Assembly: GCF_020080835.1 (NCBI RefSeq)
Contig: NC_058161.1
Span: forward strand, 25,182,837 to 25,246,836
From: Cotesia glomerata
Taxonomy: Eukaryota > Arthropoda > Insecta > Hymenoptera > Braconidae
Direction of reading: 5' to 3'
DNA: 64,000 nucleotides
The position numbers and the translations under genes are program-made. Of this stretch, positions 1-11,100 are shown one piece after another; position 1 is the first letter of the stretch; each line of letters opens with the position of its first letter. The notes under the pieces were generated by a model. It was not told where the DNA came from, did not search any database, and worked only from the letters and a program-made list of their open reading frames with translations.

Positions 1-1009
1 GGAAAATCAGTATACGTATAATAATTCTGACAATATATCTCTTTCCGTGAAAATGAAGTTCTGGAATGTTTAACAATCAACATAATGAATAGTTGAAGTC
101 TGACTGAGAGCACTCTGGTGAATTAAATAGATGTTACATTAAGTATACAAATAATAGCAGGTGGTTATATTAATAGTGTATTATCTCAAGTATCCCCAGA
201 GGTTCTGCACTAGCTTGACAGCCTCTGGCATCTCTAGCATCGGATGACTTTAAAGTTACCGCTTCTTAGCTCACTCACACTCGCTCGAGCTCTGCTGAGC
301 CAATATTCCCGTATTTTATATAAATACATCTGTGCGTGTGTGTTTGTGTGGGCGGGCGGGTGTGTACTGTGTACATTTAAATATATATAGACGTTATCGC
401 AGTACGGGCAAAGATAATTGCCGTTCCCGTAGGGCACGTAGGGCAAACCCTGGGTAGAGAGCATAGAACCCATAGAAGAAAAAGAGAGAGAGAAACCGGA
501 GTGTAGACGCTCGCGATAAGTTGCGTGTTCAGTCTGCAGGTCGATGAACGTGAAAAATATTTAAGTGTGTACTTTTATGTGCGTCTGCTCTATTCCCAGT
601 TAACTCAGAGAGAGTGTGAGAGTGGAGGAATCTAAGGATGTGTAGATGGTATTGTGTTTAAAGAGATCAACATCCTTACGAGATCATCGGAATGGGGGTC
701 ACTGGGTCACGTCATTATTATCGTTATTTTTAAATTGCTGTATTGTTTTTAATTGTTCAAGGCTTTGTTTATTTCCGCTTTTAAGGGAAACCTTACATAT
801 TTTTATTAATTATGTTTTCTCTTATTTATTATTATTATTTTTAAATTATGAAATTTTTTTAAATTTTTATTAAAAAAAAAAATAAATAGATTTTATATTT
901 ATTTTAAATAATTAAAATTTATTTATTTATCGAGGATATTTAAATTTTTTAGAAAATAATTTTTTATATCACGATAGAGATGCTATAAGGGTGTATAAAA
1001 TTAGATAAA
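1..1009. other. Non-repeat AT-rich flank, no gene recognised
   Basis: No long open frame and no match to other parts of the window. The part from about 200 to 700 is less AT-rich than its surroundings and holds a short TG-rich run (331-371), a GA-rich run (478-493) and one TCAGTC initiator-like hexamer at 529-534. There is no TATA box or DPE at a convincing distance. From 830 on it is plain A/T-rich sequence. It could contain untranslated or regulatory sequence of a host gene, but I cannot show that. Confidence 0.4.
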
Positions 1010-1177
1010 CAATAACTAAGGTAAAGGCACCAATTAGTGACAGGGATCCAATTATTGACACCCTATTTTATTTTAAATCTTACTTAATTATCTACAATAT
1101 TAATAATAATCGTTCATTTTTTTATACAATCATTATAATTTAAGAATTAAAAAAAATTAATAGTTGAGAAAAATATA

Positions 1178-2253
1178 TGGGTCATTCCATGTCAAATCGA
1201 CCAATAGTTGGAATCGACCCCTTTTGATTTGGACAAATTTTGGTCAGAAGTTTTCTTTTATCATATAACGAAGTTCTGCCAAAGCATGAAAAATAAAAAT
1301 ATTTTTTTCAAAAGATATGCAAATTCAAAATTTTGCGATTTTTCCAGTTTTTCAATTCTGTTTTTGTAATATCTCGAACGCTAGTATAGATACAAGAATG
1401 GTCTTTCGTTTGTTTGAAAGGGGACATTTGGAGCTATTGAAAAAAAAAATATTTTGGGAAAAAATTTTGAAAAATGCCAAATTTGTCAAATTTTGAATTT
1501 TCGAAAATCGTAAAAAATCACGGTTGACAGTAAATTTTTGACTCGAATTTTTTTGTATACTACCTTGTACCAATCTTAAAAGATCCTAAAATTTTTGGAG
1601 CTGTGTTTTTTGTTTTTTCAAAAATATGAATTTTTGAAATTTGTTAAAAAAAAAATTCTTTCTAAAATTTTTTTTTTTTTAATTTTTATCTTAATTGAGT
1701 TTGGTAAACCGCGTAATTTTGATATTCTGAACAGTTGAAATTTCATTTATTGGCATAATGGTGAGAAAAAACATCTAAAAAAAATTTTTTTTTTTAACAA
1801 ATTTCAAAAATTCATATTTTTAAAAAAACAAAAAACACAGTTCCAAAAATTTCAGGATCTTTTAAGATTGGTACAAGGTGGTACATAAAAAAAATTGAGC
1901 CAAAAATTTATTGTCGACCGTCATTTTTGACGATTTTCAAAAATTTAAAATTTGGCATGTTTCAAAATTTTTTCCCAAAATATTTTTTTTTCAATAGCTC
2001 CAAATGTCCCCTTTCAAATAAACGAAAGACCATTCCTGTATCTATACTAGCGTTCGATATATTACAAAAACAAAATTGAAAAACTGGAAAAATCGCGAAA
2101 TTTTGAGTTTGCATATCTTTTGAAAAAAATTTTTTTATTTTTTTTCCTTTGGCAGAACTTCGTTATATGATAAAATAAAACTTCTGACCAAAATTTGTCC
2201 AAATCGAAAGAAGTCGATTTTAACTATTGGTCGATTTGACATGGAATGACCCA
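1178..2253. mobile_element. Foldback element family J, complete copy, TA target duplication
   Basis: A 1,076-bp inverted repeat. It starts TGGGTCATTCCATGTC and ends with the reverse complement, and the arms pair almost to the centre near 1,715. It interrupts repeat H. In the uninterrupted H copy at 35.4-36.2 kb the site reads AAAATATATGATATTC, so the element duplicated TA (1,176-1,177 and 2,254-2,255). It encodes nothing. TA duplication plus TIRs suits a non-autonomous element mobilised by a Tc1/mariner-type transposase; that assignment is inference. A left-arm fragment lies at 3,304 and another reaches the window end at 63,724. Confidence 0.85.
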
Positions 2254-2424
2254 TATGATATTCATTAATTAAAATAATAAGGTTTACTCTAGTATTCTGA
2301 AACGCGTCAGCATAAAATATGTTAACTATTTTGGTTAGGTAAGCACTCAAATTAACAGCTGATTTTTAATTATTTTTTAAACTAATCAAATTAAACATTT
2401 TTTTTTAAATAAATAAATTAAGTA

Positions 2425-2564
2425 AGGTAAAAGCCCCAATAGATGATCACGTACCAGTATATCATCACTCCATGTATTTGTATATCTATATTCATAAATA
2501 TAGGTATACAAATACATGGAGTGATCATATACTGGTACATGATCATCTATTGGGGCTTTTACCT
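2425..2564. mobile_element. 140-bp palindromic MITE, family B, copy 1
   Basis: A nearly perfect palindrome starting AGGTAAAAGCCCCAAT and ending with its complement. It is flanked by TA on both sides, and the H copy at 35.8 kb shows the empty site AAATTAAGTATTAAAAATTA. Two other copies of exactly the same length are at 23,661 and 31,070. It is too short to code for protein. A transcript through it would fold into one long hairpin. Confidence 0.9.
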
Positions 2565-3026
2565 TATTAAAAATTACCAATATCGGATATTTACATTCAA
2601 CTGAATGGTTATTAATTATAAAATAATTAGTGTCCATAATGGGTACACAAAATATAGGCTGGATCTGATATTGACAGGTGAGTTTATACCAAGCTGTAAC
2701 CTCTCTTTTCAGACTTTACTTATTGTATTTAGATCAGATGAATGGTGACGCGTGCGCTTTAAGGGTGTCAATAATTGGTGCAACGGTATGTCACTAGTTG
2801 GATCAATCGATTTATCAGCCTGTCAATAATTAGTGTATCCGGATGATTGACTGTGTCGATTGAAATTAATTATTATACTTGAGAAAATATTATTAAAAAG
2901 CATTAATTTTGTTTCTCAAAAGAGTAATTAATATAATGTTAAACAAAAAATTGGACAAGCTTAATATTAAAATATGTTTAAAAAAATGAAATCCTAATTT
3001 TTGTTAAATTGCACTATACTTTCTTA

Positions 3027-3180
3027 CACTGTAAAAAATTTGCGGAGTGAACGCGGAGTGAATGAAGAGTAAATGATTTTTAATTGATTCACTCTCAGCG
3101 GGAGTGATATTTACTCAGAGGACTTAATTTTTATTAATAATAAGATTCACTCCGCATTCACTCCCAAAATAAATGAATTT
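3027..3180 (+). mobile_element. Fragment of a CACTGTAAAAA-end TIR element
   Basis: Begins CACTGTAAAAAATTTGCGG after a TA dinucleotide, the same terminus as at 13,164 and 63,048. Inside are repeated GAGTGAA/TTCACTC words in both orientations. The right end is not clear; sequence beyond about 3,180 is plain A/T-rich DNA. Confidence 0.5.
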
Positions 3181-3303
3181 AGAAATAAATAAATTTTTGT
3201 AAAGAAAATATTTTTATAAACTCTTTTTATATTTAATTATTAAAAATTTAATTTATTATTTTTTATAATATTTCATTTTAATTATTATTTTAATGTTTTT
3301 ATT

Positions 3304-3800
3304 TGGGTCATTTCACGTCAAATCGACCAATAGTTGGACTCGACCGACCTCTTTCGATTTAGACAAATTTTGGTCAGAAGTTTTCTTTTATCTTATAACG
3401 AACTTCTGCCAAAGGAAAAAAATTAAAAAAATTTTTTTCAAAAGTTATGCAAAATTCAAAATTTTACTATTTTCCATATTTTTTAAACTTATGTTTTAAA
3501 AATCTCGAAAACTATTGCAATTAAAAAAATGCATTGAGTAAGTTTCAAAGGGAATACTTGGGGCTATTAAAAAAAAAATTTCCGAGAAAAAATTTTAAAA
3601 AATCTCCAATTTGTGAAATTTTGAATTTTTGAAAATTGTCAAAATTGACCGTCGACAATAAATTTTTGGCTCAAATTTTTTTGTGTACTACCTTGTACCA
3701 ATCTCAAAAGATCCTGAAATTTTTGGAACTGTGTTTTTTGTTTTTTCAAAAATATGAATTTTTGAAATTTGTTAAAAACAAAATTTTTTCTTAAATTTTT
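3304..3800 (+). mobile_element. Family J, left arm only
   Basis: Starts TGGGTCATTTCACGTC and follows the left arm of 1,178-2,253 up to about the hairpin centre, where repeat A begins abruptly at 3,801. The matching right arm was not found beyond repeat A, so this is half an element. Confidence 0.75.
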
Positions 3801-3958
3801 AACTTCCCGCTAAGAAAATCGAAGATTTTCAAAAATCGGGAAGTTATTGTTTTCACCCCGTTTTGCAAAAATCGAGTTTTCATCAGATCTCGACGTTTGA
3901 AGGTCACAGGAAGCTTCCCTGACTATCCCCGCGAGGTTGTCACTATGTCTGTATGTAT
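3801..3958 (-). repeat. Repeat A copy 1, 3' end (interrupted by LINE copy 1)
   Basis: Reverse-orientation 3' end of repeat A. It begins AACTTCCCGCTAAGAAAATC and includes the phrase that reads GATCTGATGAAAACTCG on the minus strand. It is joined through the GT tract to LINE copy 1, and the rest of A resumes at 9,902. The flank next to the tract (CATACATACAGACATAGTG on the minus strand) is shared only with the other LINE-bearing copy at 50.35 kb, so both occupied copies belong to one A subfamily. Confidence 0.85.
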
Positions 3959-3967
3959 GTGTGCATG

Positions 3968-3999
<32 letters not shown>

Positions 4000-4005
4000 C
4001 ATGTG
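3959..4005. repeat. (GT)n microsatellite, 3' side of LINE copy 1
   Basis: Imperfect GT run on the plus strand, (AC)n in the LINE's orientation. With 9,839-9,901 it makes up the CA tract of repeat A into which the LINE inserted. Confidence 0.9.
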
Positions 4006-4020
4006 TTTTTTTTTTTTTTT

Positions 4021-4263
4021 ATAGAGGAGGTAAAATACATTTACGTATGCCAGGACTTGGTGTTGGTGCCAGGACTAAGTGTTGATGCCTGGGTATGTCG
4101 GACTCAGAAGTCAATATTATTTTGCAACAATACCGACTAAACATCGTCCTCTCTCCTTTCCCCATAGATGTTACAGGGAAGACTAGATCGGGACCGCGTT
4201 AGCATTACTTCGATCCAGTTCATGTTGTGTCTCACGACACCTACTTCTAGTTACTACTGGTTT
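4021..4263 (-). other. 3' UTR of the second-family LINE fragment
   Basis: About 240 bp between the ORF2 stop and the A tail, which reads as T14 at 4,007-4,020 on the plus strand. It is unlike the 3' UTR of LINE copy 2 (49,384-49,624), which confirms that the 3' part of this insertion comes from another family. It contains a short repeated phrase, GTCCTGGCAYCAAC/ACCAAGTCCTGGCA, near 4,050-4,075. Confidence 0.7.
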
Positions 4264-5336
4264 CTAATCCCTTTCTGCGATTTTTTTGTTTAAAAGGCGC
4301 TGCCTGTAGGCTGCGACAGCTGACCAGTTTTCTTCTTTTGTGATCATGCGGGTTACCAAGCTCTCAGGGGAGAGCGTTGTGCCTATTGTTTCTTCGGTGC
4401 TGATTCTGTCGTCCTTCCACCGATCACACTCGAAAAACGTGTGCTCGGCGTTGTCAATTTTGTCTGGGCAGTATTTGCACGTTGGTGTGCTGTGCAAACT
4501 CATTTCCGGCGTTGTCAATAGCTGGGTCAGGAAGAAGTCCGTGTCCCCGTACTTTCGAGAAAGCCAGACGTTGATGTTTGGGATCAGGCGCGCTGTCCAT
4601 CTGCCCGTCTCTCCCGATGTCCATCGGTCCTGCCACTCTTGCTGCGTTTCCGCCTTTATCCTCGTTCTTGCGTCCTTCATGTTTTCGTCACTATCTTTAG
4701 CGTCATAGAGTTTAACTCTCTCGAACGCTAATAGGTCGATGGGCGTGGCTCCCGCAATGACCAATACAGCCGCTTCGGAAACTGTGCGGTAGGCGCAGGC
4801 AACCCTGAGAGCGCCTCGCCGTTGTACTGCTGCTATCTTTCGCCGGTAGGTCTTCTGCTTTAATATATCTGCCCATATCTCAGCTACATAAAGCAGGACC
4901 GAGTGGACTGCTTCTAGAAGAACTCTTCTCTTTTTTGTTCTTGGTCCCATGGTGTTGGTCATAATTCTTGCTAGGCTAGACACCGTCTTACTGGCTTTCT
5001 GGCATGCATTATCGAGGTGTTTGCGAAAAGATAGTTTCTCGTCTATCATTACCCCCAGATAACGCAGGGCCCTTGTTGACGTTAGTGTTGTTCCTCCCAT
5101 GTCCACAGCGAATGGTTTTGGGAACCATTTTTGACGAGTCAGAACGACCATCTCGGTTTTGTGCTTGGCGAGTTTCAGGTGGTGTTTATCGAGCCAAGTC
5201 TCGACGGCATCAATGGTTTCCCGAACTAGTAGTTCGGCCTCCTCTACGCTGTCTACTATTATTGTGGCCGCGACGTAACAGAACTGTTACTTTGGTAACA
5301 GAATCTTAAGAAGCTCGTCATAGTCAGCGTTCCTTA
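4264..5336 (-). pseudogene. ORF2 C-terminal part of a second R1-clade family (5'-truncated)
   Basis: Begins in the RT palm (YDELLKILLP, near 5,325), shifts frame, and is open for 295 codons from 5,151 to 4,264. It continues with the KTEMVVLT and RYLGVMIDEKLSF segments that follow the catalytic box, then the C-terminal domain with a CX2CX8HX4C zinc motif (CKYC...H...C) near 4,500-4,440. The catalytic YADD box expected just upstream of VAATIIVDS is not visible; a small deletion is the simplest reason. The protein is clearly different from the C-terminus of LINE copy 2 and fused in tandem behind a nearly complete ORF2 of that family. It is non-functional alone. Confidence 0.85.
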
Positions 5337-7952
5337 GTCCTATGAGACGATGCGTCCACCTACCCTTCACTGTGGCATCCCACTGTAGTTGCCATCGACT
5401 TATGCTCTTCTGCCGTTCTTCTGTTCGAAGCTCTTCAGCGCTTAGTGTGGTTGACTTCTTTTGTTGGTAAAGGATCCGTCTTTCCTCAGCTAAGACTCTG
5501 AGAGGCAAAGTTCCGGAAATGACACACACTGCTTCCATAGATATTGTGCGGAAGGCGCTCACTACTCTTAAGGCACTCAGACGGTAGACTGGTCCAGCCT
5601 TTCTCCATGATTCTTGCTTCTCTAGTGCGTCCGCTCAGATAGATATTTCGTAAGTGAGCATTGATGTGACTACAGATGATAGCAGTAGTCTTCTGCTCTG
5701 CTTTGGGCCTCCGACGTTTGGCAGCAGTCGAGCTAAGCTAGCTCCCACTGCTGATTTGCACTCACGTGCTCGACTTGCTGCTTAAAGTTGAGTCGGGCAT
5801 CAAGCATCACTCCCAGATATCGGATATATGGTTGTGATGTGATTTCTTGTTCTCGGACTTTCAGCTTTATGGTCTCTATCACTTTTCTGCTGGTAATAAG
5901 CACAGCCTCAGTCTTCTGTTTAGCCAGTTGTAGATTCATTGAGTCCATCCACCGGTTAACTTTCTCAAAGGTGATACCGAACATGTGGTTTATCTCATCT
6001 AGGTGTTTAGCAACGATTACGACAGCTACATCATCTGCATATGCAACAAGCTTGACACTTCTTGGAAGAGTCAGTCTCAGCAGGCCATCATACATGACAT
6101 TCCACAGAAATGGACCCAGAACGGAACCCTGGGATACACCTCCGGTAATATCATACTCTTTTGGACCATTCTTCGTGTCGTATCTCAGGATTCTGTCCGT
6201 AAAGTAGCTAGCCACTATCCTACGTAGGTATCCTGGTACGTTTTTCTCTTCCAGGGCTTGCATAATGCAGTCCCAGTTGACGGAGTTGAAGGCATTTTTG
6301 ATGTCCAAAGTGGCCACCAGGCAGTACTTCTTCGCTCCACCCTTCCATCTGATCCCTTCGATTGCCTCTTTGGCCGTTGCAACAACCAGATTGATTGCGT
6401 CCAGGGTTGATCATCCTTTCCGAAAACCATACTGGTTATCTGCCAGGAGTGGATCGACATCTGCTTCTATTCTTTGGTGGATTATACGCTCAAATATCTT
6501 ACCTGCCGTGTCTAACATACAAAGTGGTCGATAAGATGACAGTTCTTCTGTTGGCTTTTTCCCTTTTGGAAGTAGTACTAGTCGTTGCTGCTTCCACTTC
6601 TGAGGGAAAATCCCTTTCTTGAGGGATGTGTCGTAGACGTCCAGGAACAATGATGGCACTGCTTTTATAGTTGTTTTTAAAGCAATATTGGGGACCCCGT
6701 CCAATCCCGGCGCTTTATTGTTCCCTACACGATTACAAGCCTCCATCAGTTCTTCCTCCGTGACAGATGGAATGTCATCCATTTCATTCTGCGCTAATAG
6801 GTAGTTAAACTCGCTTTATTCGGGGAACAACGCGTTTACGATCTTCTGTAGGAGTTGAGGACACGTGGGTGATGGCATTAGCTGGTTTTTAAGATGGGTC
6901 ATGACCACCTTATACGGCCTACCCCACAGATCTCTGTCCATCTCGTTGATGAGCTCCTTCCAGCATTTTCTTTTGCTATCTTTGATGGCTTTGTTCAGGG
7001 ATCGACGGGCTTTTTTGTACTCTGCGACCAGCTCCGCAAAGTTAAGTCGTCGGTAGCCACGCTGAGATATTCTTCTCTTCTGATGACACTCTTTAAGAAG
7101 GGCACTGATGTGGTCGTTCCACGAGTGAACGGAGGGTCTTGTGTTCATGCCACGTCTACAAGACATACTGGCGTCACAAGCCTGGGTCACTCTTTTCATC
7201 AGGTCCTTGGTCTTCTCTTCTGCGCAGCCCGCGATAATCTGGTCACTATTGAGAGCTACTAACAATGCACTTGGGTCAAGAGTTTTTACCTTCCAACCAA
7301 TGGTGTTAAGTTGCTTTTTAGGTCTCCTCGGGCTCTGGACGTTTGATATTTTCCAGAGAATCGCGTTGTGGTCGCTGGCTGTGTAGACATCCATCACCTT
7401 CCAGTTGATATTACCTCTGGTGAGGCTGCTACTGACGAAAGTGAGATCTACAATAGAATTTGCGTCTCCTTTGGTGTAGGTTGGTGTATTACCACCGTTG
7501 AGCAGTACTACAACTAATGTAGAAAAGGCTTCTAGTAGTTCCTTTCCTCACGCGTTTGTATGCTTGCTGCCCCAGTCTACTGCCCAGGCGTTGAAGTCCC
7601 CGGCTATTGCCACTGGGTGGTAATGCTCCGCGTCCTCGGTAAGTCGATCCAGAAATGCGGTGAATTCGACAGTTGAGAGGCTAAGTGGTGCGTAACAGCT
7701 ATAGAAGCGGATGCCCTCTACTGATACTGCTACAAAGCCGGCATTGCTGTTGTCAACTGCATTTTGGAAAGGGAGCTTGCCACATGACCAGATGACAGCT
7801 TTGGATGTGCTGTCAGATTCCCAGGGTTGGGTACTCAGGTGTTTATATGGCTCTGCTATCAGTACCAAGTCAAGCTCTAGTTCTCGCACGGATTGCATGA
7901 GCAGGTCATGCGCTGCCTCACGATGGTTGAGATTGAGCTGCAGTATCCTCAT
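5337..7952 (-). pseudogene. LINE ORF2 (endonuclease-reverse transcriptase), copy 1, disabled
   Basis: The likely start is ATG 7,952-7,950 (MRILQLNLN), which overlaps the ORF1 stop as ATGA and suggests stop-restart translation. The N-terminal APE-type endonuclease shows AEPY, GDFNAW and the SDH motif (near 7,370). The RT shows KAPGLDGVPN, SYRPLCMLD, LDIKNAF (motif A), GGVSQGSVLGP (motif B), YADD (6,041-6,030) and RYLGVMLDA. In-frame stops lie at 7,550-7,548 (TGA), 6,818-6,816 (TAA) and 6,413-6,411 (TGA), followed by frame loss near 5,760 and at least one further defect. The reading frame is otherwise preserved across about 2.2 kb, so decay is moderate. After WTHRLI it switches to the second family, so its own C-terminal zinc motif is missing. 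Confidence 0.9.
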
Positions 7953-9352
7953 GTTTGTTTGTTCGTCAACTTCTGGAGTGCCTCCTGAAATAACGGGCAC
8001 TTATAAGTACCGGCATGGTGGGCAACATTCTCTGCACTTTCAATCTCAGCACATAATGCACATTTGGCTGGATTTTTACAATCAGCAATCTTGTGCCCTT
8101 CTTGTCCGCACCTGATGCAAAGCTTCGACCAGTCCACCTTGCTTCTGCACTGGGATCCATGATGTCCGAAATGCCAGCATTTAAAGCATTGAATAGGTCT
8201 CTTCGTTGCCCTTATTCGGCAATTAACCCAACCAATCCGGATTTTGCTACTTCCAACCAGTAGTTTCTGTGCTTTTGCTGCTGGTAGAATTACTGTGGCA
8301 ATTTGAGTACCTCTATAGGCCTTACGGATCTTGATTGCCTCTAGTGGTATCTCACAGCCATATCCAGCTTCCTTTTGTAGGGCACCCTGGATGTCGTCCT
8401 TTGTTGGGTCATCATCGACGTTTCGGATCTCAATTACCTCCTGTGGTCCTTTGCAGGTTACTCTTGCGTCTTCTTTCAGTATGGCTGCAATGGTTTTTCT
8501 CAATATTTGGCCTTTGTCGGTGTTCTTCCTCGAAAGACTTATCAGCATATCTCCAGCATTGGTCTTATGGATCTTCTCTACCGTACTGCGGACCTGATCA
8601 TCAGGGACGTCCTGTTTTATTCGGCGCAGGATCTCGGCGTACTTTGCTTTCTCTGTCAGCCGGATGATGAGAGCATCCGGTCTGATCCATTTCCGCGGTT
8701 TCTTTCGCTTGGGTTCAGATCGGGGCTCCTTTGTCATCTATTTTGAGAGCACCTCTTTCTTCTGTCGCTTTAGCTCCTTCTTGGACTGAAATTTTTGCCA
8801 AACCGACGCTTTTTCCTGTTCGTCGCTTCGTACTGCTGCTCCTTGCGGAGGGCTTTTCTTCAAATCCTTTTTCTTCACGACTTGGCTGATTGCTGGATCA
8901 GGAGAAGGTCGATCTTTTCTCTTACCTGACTTGCTGCTGGCTTTACTTTTGTCTCCCGCGACTGATTCACCGTCACCTTTGGCTCCGGTGTCCCTTGCTT
9001 CGTCAGTCACGACGACAGCCTGACAGGCTTTCTCCGGTGTAGCATGGGAAATGCGCTGCAATGATGAGCGCCATTCCTCGTCCAACTTCTCAAACCTTTG
9101 AAGGGCGTTTGCTACACCAGTCGTCTTGGCCTTTATCTCTTTGTGAATGTTGACCTTTGGTTGGACGAAATAATTCAACTCACTGATCAGCTTTTCAAGG
9201 CATTTGAGCGCTTGCAAACGCTTCATTTCAGCGCTTGCGTCAATCGCTGCTTGTTGGGCATGTAGCCCGTTTCCACTCTTGTTTGTTTCCTGTAAATTAC
9301 TTATACTTTTTTGATTTACCAGCGCATCGTACGGAGTGGAGCGGGTTGTCAT
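7949..9352 (-). pseudogene. LINE ORF1 (gag-like RNA-binding protein), copy 1
   Basis: Starts at ATG 9,352 (MTTRSTPYDAL). Upstream codons are open but have no ATG. The N-terminal half is charged and low-complexity. The C-terminal half has two canonical CX2CX4HX4C knuckles (CFKC...H...C near 8,188-8,147 and CIRC...H...C near 8,119-8,078) and a third longer one (CALC...H...C, 8,062-7,997). This is the R1-clade ORF1 pattern, which binds element RNA in the RNP. One in-frame TAG at 8,740-8,738 splits the frame; the codon after it is ATG in the same frame. The last codons overlap the ORF2 start. Confidence 0.9.
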
Positions 9353-9836
9353 AACTAGGAACGGGTGTACCCTCGGAGATAGTACTCCTACCCCAGTTCC
9401 CTGAGGCCTAGTCGACACTTAGCCAGTCCCGGAATACACAGACGGACTAGACTCGCTCGGAGCGGTGAAGATTCCGATCTCTAGCACTCACTGCGTACTC
9501 CCTGATCAAGGCCCGAGGTGGCTGGCTCCTGATCTACTGCTGTAACTTACACCTCGGCAGAGCAAGCTCACATCAGCCGTGGCCTGCGTCGTCGGAAACT
9601 ACGACACAGATTCCGGACACTCCCAGTGGATTACAACAGAGAACGATCTTCTTCTTGCTAGGTCAGTTAGTGTGAACAACCCATTAAGGGGAGTTTTGTC
9701 CACGGGAGCGTATTTTATTTAGCTCCTACCCTCTGTACCTTGTCAACTAAGAGACTCAGTGTCATCCAAGGACAGCGAGCGTTCTCCCATCCGCTCGAGG
9801 AGACGCGCCCAATAGCAGTATCTCTTCTGCCCCGAG

Positions 9837-9838
<2 letters not shown>
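9353..9838 (-). other. 5' UTR of LINE copy 1
   Basis: About 490 bp, closely similar to 45,899-46,392 of copy 2, starting at CTCGGGGCAGAAGAGATACTG directly after the microsatellite. Both copies keep the full 5' end, so neither is 5'-truncated. In R1-clade LINEs the internal promoter lies here; no specific promoter element is identified. Confidence 0.8.

Positions 9839-9901
<63 letters not shown>
9839..9901. repeat. (GT)n microsatellite, 5' side of LINE copy 1
   Basis: A perfect GT run of about 60 bp on the plus strand, next to the LINE 5' end. The repeat A sequence GACTATGTGACTCGCTTATAAC follows it. Confidence 0.95.
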
Positions 9902-9902
<1 letters not shown>

Positions 9903-10598
9903 CTATGTGACTCGCTTATAACTTTTGAACGACTGAACCGATCGGAACGTACTAAACGGCGTTCTAAAGAGTTCCCTTAAACTTAGATTTCCTGAGAATT
10001 TGAAACGATTCGGACCGATAGATTCAAAGAAATCTTGAAAAATCTCAAAAAAAAATAAGAAAAAAATCATTTTTGAAAGTGGTTTTTTTGGAATATCTTT
10101 TAAACGGCTCTATTGATCAACTTCAGAAACCTATCCGCCCTTAAGCTTGAAAAACCACGCCGATCGTTGCTAATCCGGTCAAAATCGGTTGATTCGTTCG
10201 AGAGATATCGTGAACGAAAGAAAACCGAAAAAAGTGTTTTTTTGACATAACTTAGTCATTTCTTCTCTAATCTTTTTAATGTTATAAAATAATTTCAGAG
10301 TCTTAAAAACCGCGTCTATCACCGCCAAAAACGTGGAAATCGGTTGATTGGTTCGAGAGATATCCTCGATAAAATATTTGGAAACAAGTGTTTTTTTAAC
10401 ATAACTCCGACATTTTTTGGAATAACTTTTAAACGGCTGCACTGATCGATTTCAAAAACTAATCAGCTATTAGCATGAAAAAATTATGTGGATCGCCGTC
10501 AAGCCGGTCAAAATTGGTCAATTCGTTCAAGAAATATCATGAACGAAAGAAAACCAAAAAAAGTGTTTTTTTGGAATTACTCCAAATTTCCTAGTTTA
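9902..10598 (-). repeat. Repeat A copy 1, main body
   Basis: Reverse complement of the A body at 44,380-45,089. It contains internal tandem units of the type CGAACGAATCAACCGATTTTGAC, with a GGCGATCGACGTGG-like core and an AAAAGTTATTCCAAAAAAAC core. It is cut at 10,598 by another element that starts CACTGTTAAAAA, so the 5' third of A (with the GAGCTCTTCGAGCTC hairpins) is missing here. Confidence 0.85.
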
Positions 10599-11100
10599 CA
10601 CTGTTAAAAATTTTTGTGAAATCACAATCATATTACAAAATGAATAATAAGTAAAATTACAAATTAGTGTTTAGCAATGCGAAATAAAATACAATTTATG
10701 TAATTTTCCAACACTTATCAGGAAATCTTTTAAGATGTATTGTGATTTTACAATCTTCACGTATAAACCTAACACGCATTGTAATATTACAGAACCGTTC
10801 GTCAATTTTTAAGAAAAAGCTTTTCAATTTTGCAAACATAATTTGTGATCCAATTAGGCATAATTGTATGTAAAATCACAAAAAATATTGTAATCTATAT
10901 TACAATAATCTCATAAAAAATTAAAAAAGCTTTTTTTTTATTTTTACAATTTTCATTGTAAAATTACCCAGTGCAATGTAATGTTACCAGATAATTTTAA
11001 TTATATTACACGAATTGTAATTTTACTTCACTGTTTTCCAATTTTAAAAACAATACTTTTCAGTTTTACAAAAATGAGACTGATGTCAAGACTGATATCA
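10599..11100. repeat. Repeat with CACTGTTAAAAA end and many TGTAATATTAC-like words
   Basis: Starts CACTGTTAAAAATTTTTGTG directly after TA, inside repeat A. It is rich in GTAATNTTAC, ATTGTAATTTTAC and ATCACAA words in both orientations. Similar words recur at 15,160-15,330. The right terminus was not located. Confidence 0.45.

Larger units (their letters stand above)
1010..3026 (-). repeat. Repeat family H, copy 1, interrupted by two insertions
   Basis: Apart from two inserts, this stretch matches the reverse complement of 35,396-36,165. Shared landmarks are the recurring CCAATTATTGACA-like phrase, the TGATATTGACAGGTGAG segment near 2,665 and the GTTAACTATTTTGG segment near 2,320. The inserts at 1,178-2,253 and 2,425-2,564 are absent from the second copy, which therefore shows both empty sites. 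No coding capacity is visible. It is an old interspersed repeat of unknown class. Confidence 0.75.
4007..9838 (-). mobile_element. R1-clade LINE copy 1, chimera of two families, in a CA tract
   Basis: A non-LTR retrotransposon on the minus strand with a 5' UTR, a gag-like ORF1 with three CCHC knuckles, an ORF2 with endonuclease and reverse transcriptase, and a 3' UTR ending in an A run (T14 at 4,007-4,020). It lies between (GT)n tracts, as expected for R1-clade elements that target AC repeats. From 9,838 to about 5,337 it matches LINE copy 2. From there to the 3' end it is a different R1-clade element that restarts inside the RT domain. In-frame stops and at least one frameshift make it inactive. 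No 28S rDNA flanks are present, so it is not a canonical R1 insertion. Confidence 0.9.

Noticed and set aside
2135..2350. Short ORFs in family J (also at 3,293 and 63,723)
   Set aside because: They translate the terminal inverted repeat of a non-coding palindrome.
5004..9000. Plus-strand ORFs opposite the LINE
   Set aside because: Shadows of the minus-strand ORF1 and ORF2; no domains of their own.
4007..9838. Canonical R1 element in rDNA
   Set aside because: The protein motifs fit the R1 clade, but the flanks are CA microsatellite and repeat A, with no 28S rRNA sequence.
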